Source: Hyphomicrobiales bacterium
GTDB taxonomy: Bacteria; Pseudomonadota; Alphaproteobacteria; Rhizobiales; Methyloligellaceae
Length of the DNA stretch: 64,000 nt
Assembly: GCA_028280515.1 (NCBI GenBank)
Contig: JANQLP010000241.1
Span: 1-64,000, forward strand
Direction of reading: 5' to 3'
The notes under the pieces are model-generated. The model searched no databases. It was not told the DNA's origin and saw nothing but the letters and a program-made list of their open reading frames with translations. The position numbers were made by a program, and so were the translations under genes. How positions within the stretch are numbered: position 1 is the first letter of the stretch; each line of letters opens with the position of its first letter. Shown piece by piece: positions 17,883 through 25,004 of the stretch.

Positions 17883-17978
17883 TTACGGCGAGCGGTAGCT
17901 CACATAGGCGAGCACCAGCGCGAAGATTATAAACGCAACGACCACCGTTCCCAGAAAAAGGGTTTCGCCCTCAGTCAT
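17883..17978 (-). CDS. 31-residue single-pass membrane protein
   Basis: A 31-residue frame starting MTEGETLFLG, then one strongly hydrophobic helix (TVVVAFIIFALVLAYV) and a short basic end (SYRSP). It is too short for usual gene finders. It ends only 7 bases from the stop of the radical SAM gene, on the other strand. Support comes from its promoter: a perfect FNR/FixK box is centred 67 bases upstream of the start with a -10 at the expected spacing, giving a leader of about 25 bases. Tiny membrane proteins of this form often bind and tune respiratory oxidases or other membrane complexes; the partner here is unknown. Confidence 0.65.
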   Translation of the reverse strand: MTEGETLFLGTVVVAFIIFALVLAYVSYRSP

Positions 17979-18010
17979 CTTTCAAAGCCCTCTATAAACT
18001 TGCGGAATAA

Positions 18011-18052
18011 AATATTCGCGAGGCCGGATGAGGCTTCCTTGATCTGGATCAA
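18011..18052 (-). promoter_or_regulatory. FNR/FixK box and -10 for the 31-residue membrane protein
   Basis: Bases 18039-18052 read TTGATCTGGATCAA, a perfect match to TTGAT-N4-ATCAA. On the minus strand 22 bases separate it from AATATT (18011-18016), as needed for class II activation. Read the other way there is no -10 at that spacing, so the box most likely serves the small protein and not the CD-NTase-like gene. Confidence 0.8.
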
Positions 18053-18156
18053 CGGTTGTATAGTGTCGATTCATCATGACTTCGTTTTATCTGCGTCGAG
18101 TGCTGAGCGTGCGCTGAACAGGGTCGGGACAGGGCCCGCTGTGGCCAGGAGGCTCC

Positions 18157-19068
18157 TTGCCGGCAGACGTGAAGACAGGTGCGCCCGAAGCGCCGGGCGG
18201 CAGGACCGAGAGAACCGTAGACGACGGGTTCTTGGAGTTCGCCACATCGCTTTCACCGAAATACACCGAGTCCGCCGCTGCGGAAGCCAATCTCACGGCG
18301 ATCGAGCGCTGCCTCAAGTCGGAATTCGACATGCAGTATCTGGCGCCTTACGGGTCGACCGGACATGGCACGCATGTGAACGGCTGCAGCGCCTCCGATT
18401 GTTTCGCGGTTATCCCGACCGAAAAGCTCTTCGAGGATTCCCTCAAGTCGCTGGATGAAGTTCACGCGGTTCTCAAGAACCAGTTCCCCGACACTTCGAT
18501 CGCCAATGGGCGTCCCGTCATCATCATACCCTTCGGTGAGAAACTGAGCGAACGCCATCATATCGTTCCCGCTTTCGTGCAGCCGTCCGAAAGCGAGTTC
18601 GATATCTACGCCATCCCGGCACCGCGCGGGCGATGGGTGCGCATCAGTCCGGGCGCGCACAGCGCCTGGTTGAATGCGCTCGACCGGGACCTGAATTCAA
18701 ACCTCAAGCCGTTCGTGCGAATGGTGAAGGCGTGGAGCTATTTCAACGATCAGCCGATCTGGTCGTATTACCTTGAGCTCTGTGTGGCGGATTTCTTCAA
18801 GAACGACGCCGCGATCGTCTATTCGATCGATTTGAACAGTTTTTTCAATTATTTAAGCGGAAGACGCCTCGCTGCCTTCGAGGGAGCCGCCGGGTGCAGC
18901 GAACCTGTCTATGGCACCAGCATCGCCGGCAAGGAACGCGCACAGAAAGCCATCGCCGAGGCTGTCGAGTTCTCCAACAATGCGCGGACATGCGAGGTCC
19001 GAGGCCAGGTTGCCGATGCCTTTTACTGGTGGCGCAAAATGTTCGAGTGGCGGTTCGCATCCTGGTAA
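18157..19068 (+). CDS. CD-NTase/SMODS-like nucleotidyltransferase, degenerate catalytic site
   Basis: 303 residues. The order of motifs is that of CD-NTase (SMODS) enzymes: helix ESAAAEANLTAIERCLK, the polymerase-beta turn YGSTGHGTHVNGCSASD, the HHIVPAF strand, the IPAPRGRWVRISPGAH loop, and LKPFVRMVKAWSYFN in the C-terminal helical half. The active site is altered: the first Asp of the usual SDxD is Ala79, Asp81 remains, and the third acid of the usual DVVPAF is His135. Cyclic nucleotide synthesis is therefore doubtful. Start is a TTG with AGGAGG 4 bases upstream. No CBASS effector (nuclease, phospholipase, TIR, SAVED, E1/E2) lies nearby. It could be a nucleotide-binding sensor or a relic. 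Confidence 0.72.
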   Translation: MPADVKTGAPEAPGGRTERTVDDGFLEFATSLSPKYTESAAAEANLTAIERCLKSEFDMQYLAPYGSTGHGTHVNGCSASDCFAVIPTEKLFEDSLKSLDEVHAVLKNQFPDTSIANGRPVIIIPFGEKLSERHHIVPAFVQPSESEFDIYAIPAPRGRWVRISPGAHSAWLNALDRDLNSNLKPFVRMVKAWSYFNDQPIWSYYLELCVADFFKNDAAIVYSIDLNSFFNYLSGRRLAAFEGAAGCSEPVYGTSIAGKERAQKAIAEAVEFSNNARTCEVRGQVADAFYWWRKMFEWRFASW

Positions 19069-19210
19069 GCCGGAAAGTGCGTTCCATATCGCAACGGCAA
19101 AACTGATACACCCTTTCCGTTGATTGCGGGACCGGCCATTCCCGCTATGGTCTGCGGAACACGTCAGACGCATTCCAAACCAAAAAAAGACAGATCGGGA
19201 GGACACGACG

Positions 19211-19963
19211 GTGGAAACCAAACCGCTTGCCGGCAAGACGGCGCTTGTGACCGGTGCGGCACGCAACATCGGACGCGCGATCGCCCTCTCTCTCGCCGAC
19301 GCCGGAGCCAACATCATCGTCAACACCTTGCAGGACCGCTCAGCTGCGGACGCCGTCGCCAAAGAGGTCACAGAATATGGAGCGGAGAGCCTCGTTTGCG
19401 TGGCGGACGTGACCGACCGGAAGGCGGTTCTCGCCATGGCCGAGGCCGGGCGGGATAAGTTCGGTGCCGTCGACATTCTCATCTCCAACGCATCCGCCCG
19501 GGGTCAGGTCGATTTCCTCGACATGACTTACGAGGATTGGCGGCGCGTGATCGATATCTCCCTGGACGGCGCCTTTCATTGCGCGCAGGCGACATTGCCG
19601 ATGATGGTCGAACGCGGCTGGGGGCGAATCGTCACCCTCGGCGGAATTGCCTGGCATGTCGGCTTCTCACGCCGCGCCAACAATCTGACAGGCAAGGCCG
19701 GCCTCACAGGCTTCACACGCGCGCTTGCCGCCGAGTTCGGCGACCGCGGCATTACCGCGAACGTCGTTTCACCCGGGGCCGTCGACACGGTCCGTCCGGC
19801 TTCGGCGGGTGCCGCACCGCCCCGCGAGACGCCGCCGCCCGTGCCGCGCAAGGCAAAAGTCGAGGAGATAGCCGCCGCGGCGCGTTTCCTGTGCCTGCCC
19901 GAGCAGGCCTATGTCACGGGGCAGATCATCCATGTGAACGGCGGCGCCTATATGGGCTCGTAG
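19211..19963 (+). CDS. SDR family oxidoreductase homologue lacking catalytic Ser and Tyr
   Basis: 250 residues in a FabG-like Rossmann fold: TGAARNIGRAIA (Gly-rich nucleotide loop), VADVTD, SNASARG (NNAG-like) and VSPGAVDT. The usual catalytic Ser strand reads VTLGGIA (Gly144-Gly145 where Ser is expected) and the YxxxK motif reads NLTGK (Asn158, Lys162). It thus lacks both catalytic Ser and Tyr and may bind NAD(P) without normal carbonyl reduction. Start is a GTG at 19211 with GGGAGG 8 bases upstream. It is convergent with the asparaginase gene. Confidence 0.85.
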   Translation: METKPLAGKTALVTGAARNIGRAIALSLADAGANIIVNTLQDRSAADAVAKEVTEYGAESLVCVADVTDRKAVLAMAEAGRDKFGAVDILISNASARGQVDFLDMTYEDWRRVIDISLDGAFHCAQATLPMMVERGWGRIVTLGGIAWHVGFSRRANNLTGKAGLTGFTRALAAEFGDRGITANVVSPGAVDTVRPASAGAAPPRETPPPVPRKAKVEEIAAAARFLCLPEQAYVTGQIIHVNGGAYMGS

Positions 19964-19984
19964 CGGACGGCCACGCGAAGGATT

Positions 19985-20989
19985 TCAATAGACGTCGAAC
20001 AGGTCCTGGAGCCGGTCGGAATCGCGCGTCACGGTGAGACCGATCATTGCCAGAACGCGCGCCTTCTGCGGGATCAGGTTATCGGCCGCCACGATCGAGC
20101 GGTCTTTCATGACCGCGCGCCGCAGCGCCCGGCCGCTCCCCGACCTCGTACTCTGCACGATAATGACGCCCCGCGACCGCGCTTCGTCGATGGCGTCGTT
20201 CTGGTCGGGTGTCATAACGCCCGGCGCAACGCTTGCCATCACGACCGCCGCCGCGCCGGCGTCCGCGCACGCACGGATGGACGCGCCGTCCGCGCCGGCA
20301 TAGGTCATGCAGATGTCGACCCGCGGCAGGTCCTCAAGCCCGCTCATATCGAACTCAACACCGGGCGCATGCCGCCGCGCCGGTCGGCGGTAGATGGCGA
20401 TGCGCCCATCGGCGTCGACATAGCCGAGAACGCCGAGGTCGCGGCTCTGAAAGGTCTGCAATCTGTTGGTCGATGTCTTCGTCACGTCGCGCGCACCGTG
20501 AATTTCTTCATTGAAAACAACGAGAACGCCAAGCCCCTGCGATTCTTCCGCGGCCGCGACGCGCACGGCGCACAGCAGATTCGGACCCGCGTCGCTGCCG
20601 AGTGCATTGAGTGGACGCTGCGCACCGGTCACAACGACGGTCTGTGGGACCTTGAGTGTCAGATTGAGGAAATAGGCGGTTTCTTCAAGCGTAGCCGTGC
20701 CGTGCGTGATCACGAAACCGTCCGGCGCATTGGGGCCTGCCGCGATGTCGTGGATCAGTCTGACGAGATCAAGCCAGTCCGCCGCCGAGACCGCCGAACT
20801 CGGCAACAATCGGAACGCAACCGGGTCGATTTCGGCGAATTCCGAGAGCTCCGGGAACCGCCCGACGATTTCGTCGATTTCCCGGCGGGTGCCGAAGTCC
20901 ATATACTCGTAGAGATCGAGACTGTGCCGTCCATCGACGGAAATGGTGCCGCCGGTGCCGATGACCGCAACTCGCGGACGCGTGCTCAC
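19985..20989 (-). CDS. Asparaginase
   Basis: 334 residues. It hydrolyses L-asparagine to aspartate and ammonia. Both catalytic Thr signatures are present: VIGTGGTIS at the N-terminus and GFVITHGTATLEETAYFL near residue 90-105, with the VVVTGAQRPLNALGSD block between the two. There is no signal peptide, so a cytoplasmic enzyme is likely. It starts with GTG at 20989, overlapping the end of the dCTP deaminase gene by 4 bases (GTGA), which points to translational coupling. Confidence 0.9.
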   Translation of the reverse strand: MSTRPRVAVIGTGGTISVDGRHSLDLYEYMDFGTRREIDEIVGRFPELSEFAEIDPVAFRLLPSSAVSAADWLDLVRLIHDIAAGPNAPDGFVITHGTATLEETAYFLNLTLKVPQTVVVTGAQRPLNALGSDAGPNLLCAVRVAAAEESQGLGVLVVFNEEIHGARDVTKTSTNRLQTFQSRDLGVLGYVDADGRIAIYRRPARRHAPGVEFDMSGLEDLPRVDICMTYAGADGASIRACADAGAAAVVMASVAPGVMTPDQNDAIDEARSRGVIIVQSTRSGSGRALRRAVMKDRSIVAADNLIPQKARVLAMIGLTVTRDSDRLQDLFDVY

Positions 20990-22065
20990 TTGAAGTGCTT
21001 GGACAGTTTGAGGCCCTGCGCCTGATAGTGCGAGCCGATATCCTGCCCGTAAACCTGTGACGGCGTCTCGGTCAGGGGCTCGTAGATCAGCCGGCCGATG
21101 ATCTGTCCGTCCTCGAGAATGAACGGCACCTTGTGGCTGCGCACCTCAAGCACCGCCTTCGACCCCTCACCCCCCGCGCCGGAAAAGCCGAACCCCGGAT
21201 CGAAGAAACCCGCATAGTGGACACGGAACTCGCCGACGAGCGGGTTGAACGGGATCATTTCCGCCGCATGCGTCGGCGGAACGGTCACGGCTTCTTTCGA
21301 GGCAAGGATATAGAACTGATCCGGATCGAGGATCAGCCCTGTTCGGCCGCCCGCGTGAATCGGCTCCCAGAAATCACTGGTGTCATACGCGCCCGGCGCA
21401 TCCACATCGACCACGCCCGTATGCCGTTTTGCGCGATAGCCGATGAATCCGGTGTCCGGATCGCCCGCCAGGTCGACGGAGAGGTCGACGCCGCCGGCAT
21501 GTTCCGGAGCCGAACCCGTTTGCGACACGCCTCCTTCGCGAAATCTCACCTGCGACAGGCGTGAACCCGTCCGTACCAGCACCGGAAACGTCTGCGGGCA
21601 GATCTCGGCATAGAGCGGCCCGGCATAACCCGCATCGACCTGGTCGAAAGCCTGCGCCCTGTCGGCGATGACGCGCGTGAAGACATCGAGCCGCCCAGTT
21701 GAGCTCTTCGGGTTGCAGGCCGCGCTGAGGCCGTCAGGCAGCTTCAGCGCCTCCAGCAGCGGCACGAGATACACACATCCCACCTCCAGAACCGCGCCAT
21801 CCTTCAGGTCGATCTCGTGGAGGGCGAGCGAGCGGAGTTTTTCGCTGACTGCCATTTCCGGTCCGGGCAGGAAGCTCGCACGGATCCGGAAGGCCTTCTC
21901 GCCAAGCCGAAGGTCGAGGCTCGCGGGCTGTATCTGTCCGTCAACGACGGGCATCGCAAGATCGATACCGCCATCCGCGATCAATGCCTCGATCGCCTGG
22001 CATGGCAGAATGCAGCCCGCCGACGGCAATGCTTCGGATGTCGGATGTTGGTCGGCGAGAGCCAT
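20986..22065 (-). CDS. dcd: 2'-deoxycytidine 5'-triphosphate deaminase
   Basis: 359 residues, the long alphaproteobacterial form with two dUTPase-fold halves (most dCTP deaminases are about 190). It deaminates dCTP to dUTP for thymidylate synthesis. Visible are IQPASLDLRLGEKAFRIR, the CNPKSSTGRLDVFTRVIAD block with the phosphate-binding Ser residues, a second half with GHIGYR-like FIGYRAKRH, and EVRSHKVPFILEDGQIIGRLIYEPL. GGAGGAGA stands before the ATG at 22065. It is the first gene of a pair with asparaginase. Confidence 0.88.
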   Translation of the reverse strand: MALADQHPTSEALPSAGCILPCQAIEALIADGGIDLAMPVVDGQIQPASLDLRLGEKAFRIRASFLPGPEMAVSEKLRSLALHEIDLKDGAVLEVGCVYLVPLLEALKLPDGLSAACNPKSSTGRLDVFTRVIADRAQAFDQVDAGYAGPLYAEICPQTFPVLVRTGSRLSQVRFREGGVSQTGSAPEHAGGVDLSVDLAGDPDTGFIGYRAKRHTGVVDVDAPGAYDTSDFWEPIHAGGRTGLILDPDQFYILASKEAVTVPPTHAAEMIPFNPLVGEFRVHYAGFFDPGFGFSGAGGEGSKAVLEVRSHKVPFILEDGQIIGRLIYEPLTETPSQVYGQDIGSHYQAQGLKLSKHFK

Positions 22066-22106
22066 GGCCCAGTCTCCTCCTGCAATTCGTGTAGACCAAC
22101 ACTCCC

Positions 22107-22135
22107 TTGACGCCAAGGCCGCTTATCTGCTTAAT
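22107..22135 (+). promoter_or_regulatory. Promoter of the metZ transcript
   Basis: A -35 TTGACG (22107-22112) and -10 CTTAAT (22130-22135) are separated by 17 bases. Transcription would start near 22142, at the 5' edge of the SAM-II aptamer. Confidence 0.6.
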
Positions 22136-22141
22136 CCACAC

Positions 22142-22200
22142 CTCACCGTGGTGATTTGGGCCGGCCGGCTTGCAGCCACGCTAAACAACTCGCTAAAAGG
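22142..22200 (+). ncRNA. SAM-II riboswitch aptamer
   Basis: The conserved SAM-II core is present in order: CGTGGTGATTTG, then CCGGCTTGCAGCCACG, CTAAACAA and CGCTAAA. The P1 stem pairs CGTGG (22147-22151) with CCACG (22176-22180), and the later CGCTAAA supplies the pseudoknot strand. SAM-II aptamers bind S-adenosylmethionine and repress methionine synthesis genes in alphaproteobacteria, which fits the sulfhydrylase gene downstream. Confidence 0.94.
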
Positions 22201-22214
22201 CCGTGTACGCGACA

Positions 22215-22249
22215 CCCGGTCCTTTGCGAGAGCATGGCCGGGATTTTTT
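22215..22249 (+). terminator. Intrinsic terminator in the SAM-II leader
   Basis: A 7 bp stem (CCCGGTC at 22215-22221 with GGCCGGG at 22236-22242, one G-T pair) is followed by six T residues (22244-22249), 40 bases before the start codon. It suggests that this SAM-II switch acts by transcription attenuation. Confidence 0.72.
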
Positions 22250-22289
22250 GTGCGCGAAAACGCGTCATGCGTATCGAACGGAGCAGAAA

Positions 22290-23492
22290 ATGGCTGAAAA
22301 ACAGGAACATACCGACCGCAGCAAGGCATGGAAGCCAGCCACGACACTGGTACACGGCGGAACCATGCGAAGCCAGTTCGGGGAAATGTCGGAAGCCATG
22401 TATCTGACGTCGGGATACGCCTACGACAGCGCCGAACAGGCCGAAGCCCGGTTCAAGGGCGACCTGGAAGGCTTCGTTTACACGCGATATTCCAACCCGA
22501 CGGTGCACATGTTCGAGCAGCGCATGTGCGCGCTCGAGGGCGCGGACGCCGCCCGCGGCACGGCGAGCGGCATGGCCGCGGTCACAGCGGCCCTGATGTC
22601 CCACCTCAAGGCCGGCGATCATGTGGTGGCAGGACGCGTGCTGTTCGGCTCGTGTCTGTATGTGATCGAAAACCTGCTGCCGAAGTTCGGCGTCGAGACG
22701 ACCCTTGTCGACGGCCGCGATCTGGCCGCCTGGGAGGCTGCCATCCGGCCCAATACGCGCGCCGTGTTCTTCGAGACCCCCACCAACCCGACGCTGGAAC
22801 TGGTGGATATCGAAGCTGTCTGCAAGCTGGCGAATGAGGCCGGAGCGCTCGTCTTCATCGACAATGTGTTTGCCACCCCCATGCTGCAACGGCCGATGGA
22901 GCTCGGCGCCGACGTGGTTGTCTATTCGGCGACCAAGCACATTGACGGTCAGGGGCGCTGCATGGGCGGCATCGTCCTCGGAAGCACCGACTATATCGAA
23001 GACACGCTGCACGACTTCTACAAGCACACCGGACCGTCCATGAGCCCGTTCAACGCATGGGTCATGCTGAAAGGGCTCGAGACCCTGCCGGTCCGGGTCG
23101 AACGGTCTTGCAGCAGCGCAGCACGGATTGCCGATTTTCTGGCCGATCATCCCAAGACCGCCCGCGTCTTCTATCCCGGCCGCAAGGACCACCCGCAGTA
23201 TGACATCGCCAAAAAGCAGATGGCGGCCGGCGGCCCGCTGGTGGCGATTGAACTCGATGGCGGCAAGGACGCCGCCTTCCGGTTCATGAACGGGCTTGAG
23301 ATCTTCAAGATCACCAACAATCTCGGCGATGCCAAGAGCCTCGTCACGCATCCGGCAACGACGACGCACCAGCGCCTGGGGCCCGAGGGCCGCGCCGAGA
23401 TCGGCATCACAGACGGATCGCTGCGCCTGTCGATCGGGCTTGAGGATCCGGACGATCTTCTCACCGATATCGACCGGGCGCTCTCGGCCTAG
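22290..23492 (+). CDS. metZ: O-succinylhomoserine sulfhydrylase
   Basis: 400 residues, Cys/Met metabolism PLP family. It makes homocysteine directly from O-succinylhomoserine and sulfide. The PLP lysine motif is VVYSATKHIDGQGRCMGG; other landmarks are GFVYTRYSNPTVHMFEQR, ARGTASGMAAVTAALM, FFETPTNPTLELVDI and the C-terminal SLVTHPATTTHQRL and LRLSIGLEDPDDLL. The SAM-II riboswitch upstream supports a role in methionine synthesis. GGAG lies just before the ATG at 22290. Confidence 0.93.
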   Translation: MAEKQEHTDRSKAWKPATTLVHGGTMRSQFGEMSEAMYLTSGYAYDSAEQAEARFKGDLEGFVYTRYSNPTVHMFEQRMCALEGADAARGTASGMAAVTAALMSHLKAGDHVVAGRVLFGSCLYVIENLLPKFGVETTLVDGRDLAAWEAAIRPNTRAVFFETPTNPTLELVDIEAVCKLANEAGALVFIDNVFATPMLQRPMELGADVVVYSATKHIDGQGRCMGGIVLGSTDYIEDTLHDFYKHTGPSMSPFNAWVMLKGLETLPVRVERSCSSAARIADFLADHPKTARVFYPGRKDHPQYDIAKKQMAAGGPLVAIELDGGKDAAFRFMNGLEIFKITNNLGDAKSLVTHPATTTHQRLGPEGRAEIGITDGSLRLSIGLEDPDDLLTDIDRALSA

Positions 23493-23555
23493 GATATCGC
23501 GCACGGATTGGCATAGACTCCTCTCGCGGATCGAATCGGTCCGGTGGGGGATTCC

Positions 23556-25004
23556 ATGGTTGAACTCAGGCCCATTCTGCTTGTCGTCGGCGTTCTGCTG
23601 GCGACGCTCGGCTGCGCCATGATGATCCCCGCGCTCTACGATCTGGCGGTCGGCAACGACGACTGGCAGATCTTTGCCGCATCGTCCACGCTGACGCTTT
23701 TCGTGGGCATCGGCCTCGCCTTCGCCAACCGCGGCCGGACCGAGAGCTTCTCCATCAAGCAGGCGTTCCTGCTCACCAACATCTCGTGGATCGCATTGAC
23801 CGCGTTCGGTGCGTTTCCGTTCGCCTGGTCGCAGCTCGACGTCAGCTATACCGACGCGTTCTTCGAATCCATGTCCGGGATCACCACCACCGGTGCAACT
23901 ATCCTGACCGATCTGAACAACGCACCGCCGGGCATCCTGCTGTGGCGCGGCCTGCTGCAATGGCTTGGCGGGCTCGGCATCATCGTCATGGCGATTTCGA
24001 TCCTGCCGATCCTCCAGGTCGGCGGCATGCAGTTGTTCCGCGTCGAGGGATTTGAAACCGAAGGCAAGCTGATGCCGCGCGCCACCCAGATCGCCGGATC
24101 GCTGACCACCCTCTATGTCGTCATCACCGCCGTTTGCGCGATCGCCTATCACGTGGCCGGGATGACGATTTTCGACGCCGTCGTGCACTCGATGACGACC
24201 ATTGCAACGGGCGGCTACTCCACCCGCGACGCCTCGATCGCGTACTTCTCCTCGCCTGCGATCGAGGTCGTGGCCATCGTCTTCATGATCGTCGGTTCGC
24301 TGCCGTTCGTGCTCTATCTGAAGGAAATCAGGGGCGGACGCGGGGCAGTCTTCTCCGATTCCCAGGTGCGCTGGTTCTTTGGCACCGTCGCCATCTTCGT
24401 TCTGCTCGCGATCATGGCCTACCAGCCCAGTCAGCCTGAGCCGGCCGAAACCCGGTACATCACGATCGTCTTCAACGTGGTTTCGATCATGACCGGAACC
24501 GGCTACGCGACGACCGCTTACGACACGTGGAGCAGTATGGCGATCGTGATGTTCTTCGTGCTCATGTTCATCGGCGGCTGCTCCGGCTCCACGTCCTGCG
24601 GCATCAAGATCTTCCGGTTTCAGGTGATCTTCGAGATGATCCGCTGCCGGTTGCAGTCGGTGATCTACCCGCAGGGCGTGTTCATCGAGCGCTACAACGG
24701 CGCGCCGATTCCCGACACCGTCACGAGCGCGGTTATGGGGTTCTTTTTTCTCTTTATGCTGTGTTTTGCGGTGATTGCGACGCTGTTGTCGCTGCTGGGC
24801 CTGGACACGGTGACGGCGCTCTCCGCCGCAGCCTCCGCGATTGCCAATGTCGGGCCGGGACTCGGGCAGATCGTCGGCCCGGTCGGCAACTACGCCGCGC
24901 TCCCCGATGCCGCAAAATGGATTCTGTGCGTCGGCATGCTGCTCGGCCGGCTGGAAATCCTGACGGTTCTCGTATTGCTCATGCCGACTTTCTGGCGGGC
25001 GTAA
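23556..25004 (+). CDS. trkH: Trk potassium uptake protein TrkH
   Basis: 482 residues with about ten membrane segments. Four P-loop filter regions typical of TrkH/KtrB are visible: FFESMSGITTTGATIL, VVHSMTTIATGGYSTRD, VFNVVSIMTGTGYATTAYDTW with the following FIGGCSGSTSCGIKIFR, and ASAIANVGPGLGQIVGP. It forms the K+-conducting subunit and needs a cytoplasmic TrkA, which is not in the window. The ATG at 23556 has GGGGG a few bases upstream. Its last 26 bases overlap the convergent RND gene. Confidence 0.93.
   Translation: MVELRPILLVVGVLLATLGCAMMIPALYDLAVGNDDWQIFAASSTLTLFVGIGLAFANRGRTESFSIKQAFLLTNISWIALTAFGAFPFAWSQLDVSYTDAFFESMSGITTTGATILTDLNNAPPGILLWRGLLQWLGGLGIIVMAISILPILQVGGMQLFRVEGFETEGKLMPRATQIAGSLTTLYVVITAVCAIAYHVAGMTIFDAVVHSMTTIATGGYSTRDASIAYFSSPAIEVVAIVFMIVGSLPFVLYLKEIRGGRGAVFSDSQVRWFFGTVAIFVLLAIMAYQPSQPEPAETRYITIVFNVVSIMTGTGYATTAYDTWSSMAIVMFFVLMFIGGCSGSTSCGIKIFRFQVIFEMIRCRLQSVIYPQGVFIERYNGAPIPDTVTSAVMGFFFLFMLCFAVIATLLSLLGLDTVTALSAAASAIANVGPGLGQIVGPVGNYAALPDAAKWILCVGMLLGRLEILTVLVLLMPTFWRA

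Noticed and set aside
18039-18052. FNR/FixK box as activator of the CD-NTase-like gene
   Set aside because: On the plus strand no -10 lies about 22 bases downstream and the start codon is 105 bases away, while the minus-strand geometry is exact.
18157-19068. A complete CBASS anti-phage operon
   Set aside because: I looked on both sides for effectors and accessory proteins (phospholipase, HNH or TIR-SAVED nuclease, membrane effector, E1/E2/JAB, HORMA/TRIP13) and found none; the nucleotidyltransferase itself lacks two catalytic acids.
22143-24188. 681-codon open frame on the minus strand opposite metZ and trkH
   Set aside because: It is an antisense shadow in high-GC DNA: its translation is Gly/Arg/His-rich without domains, while the plus strand encodes two clear conserved proteins and the riboswitch.
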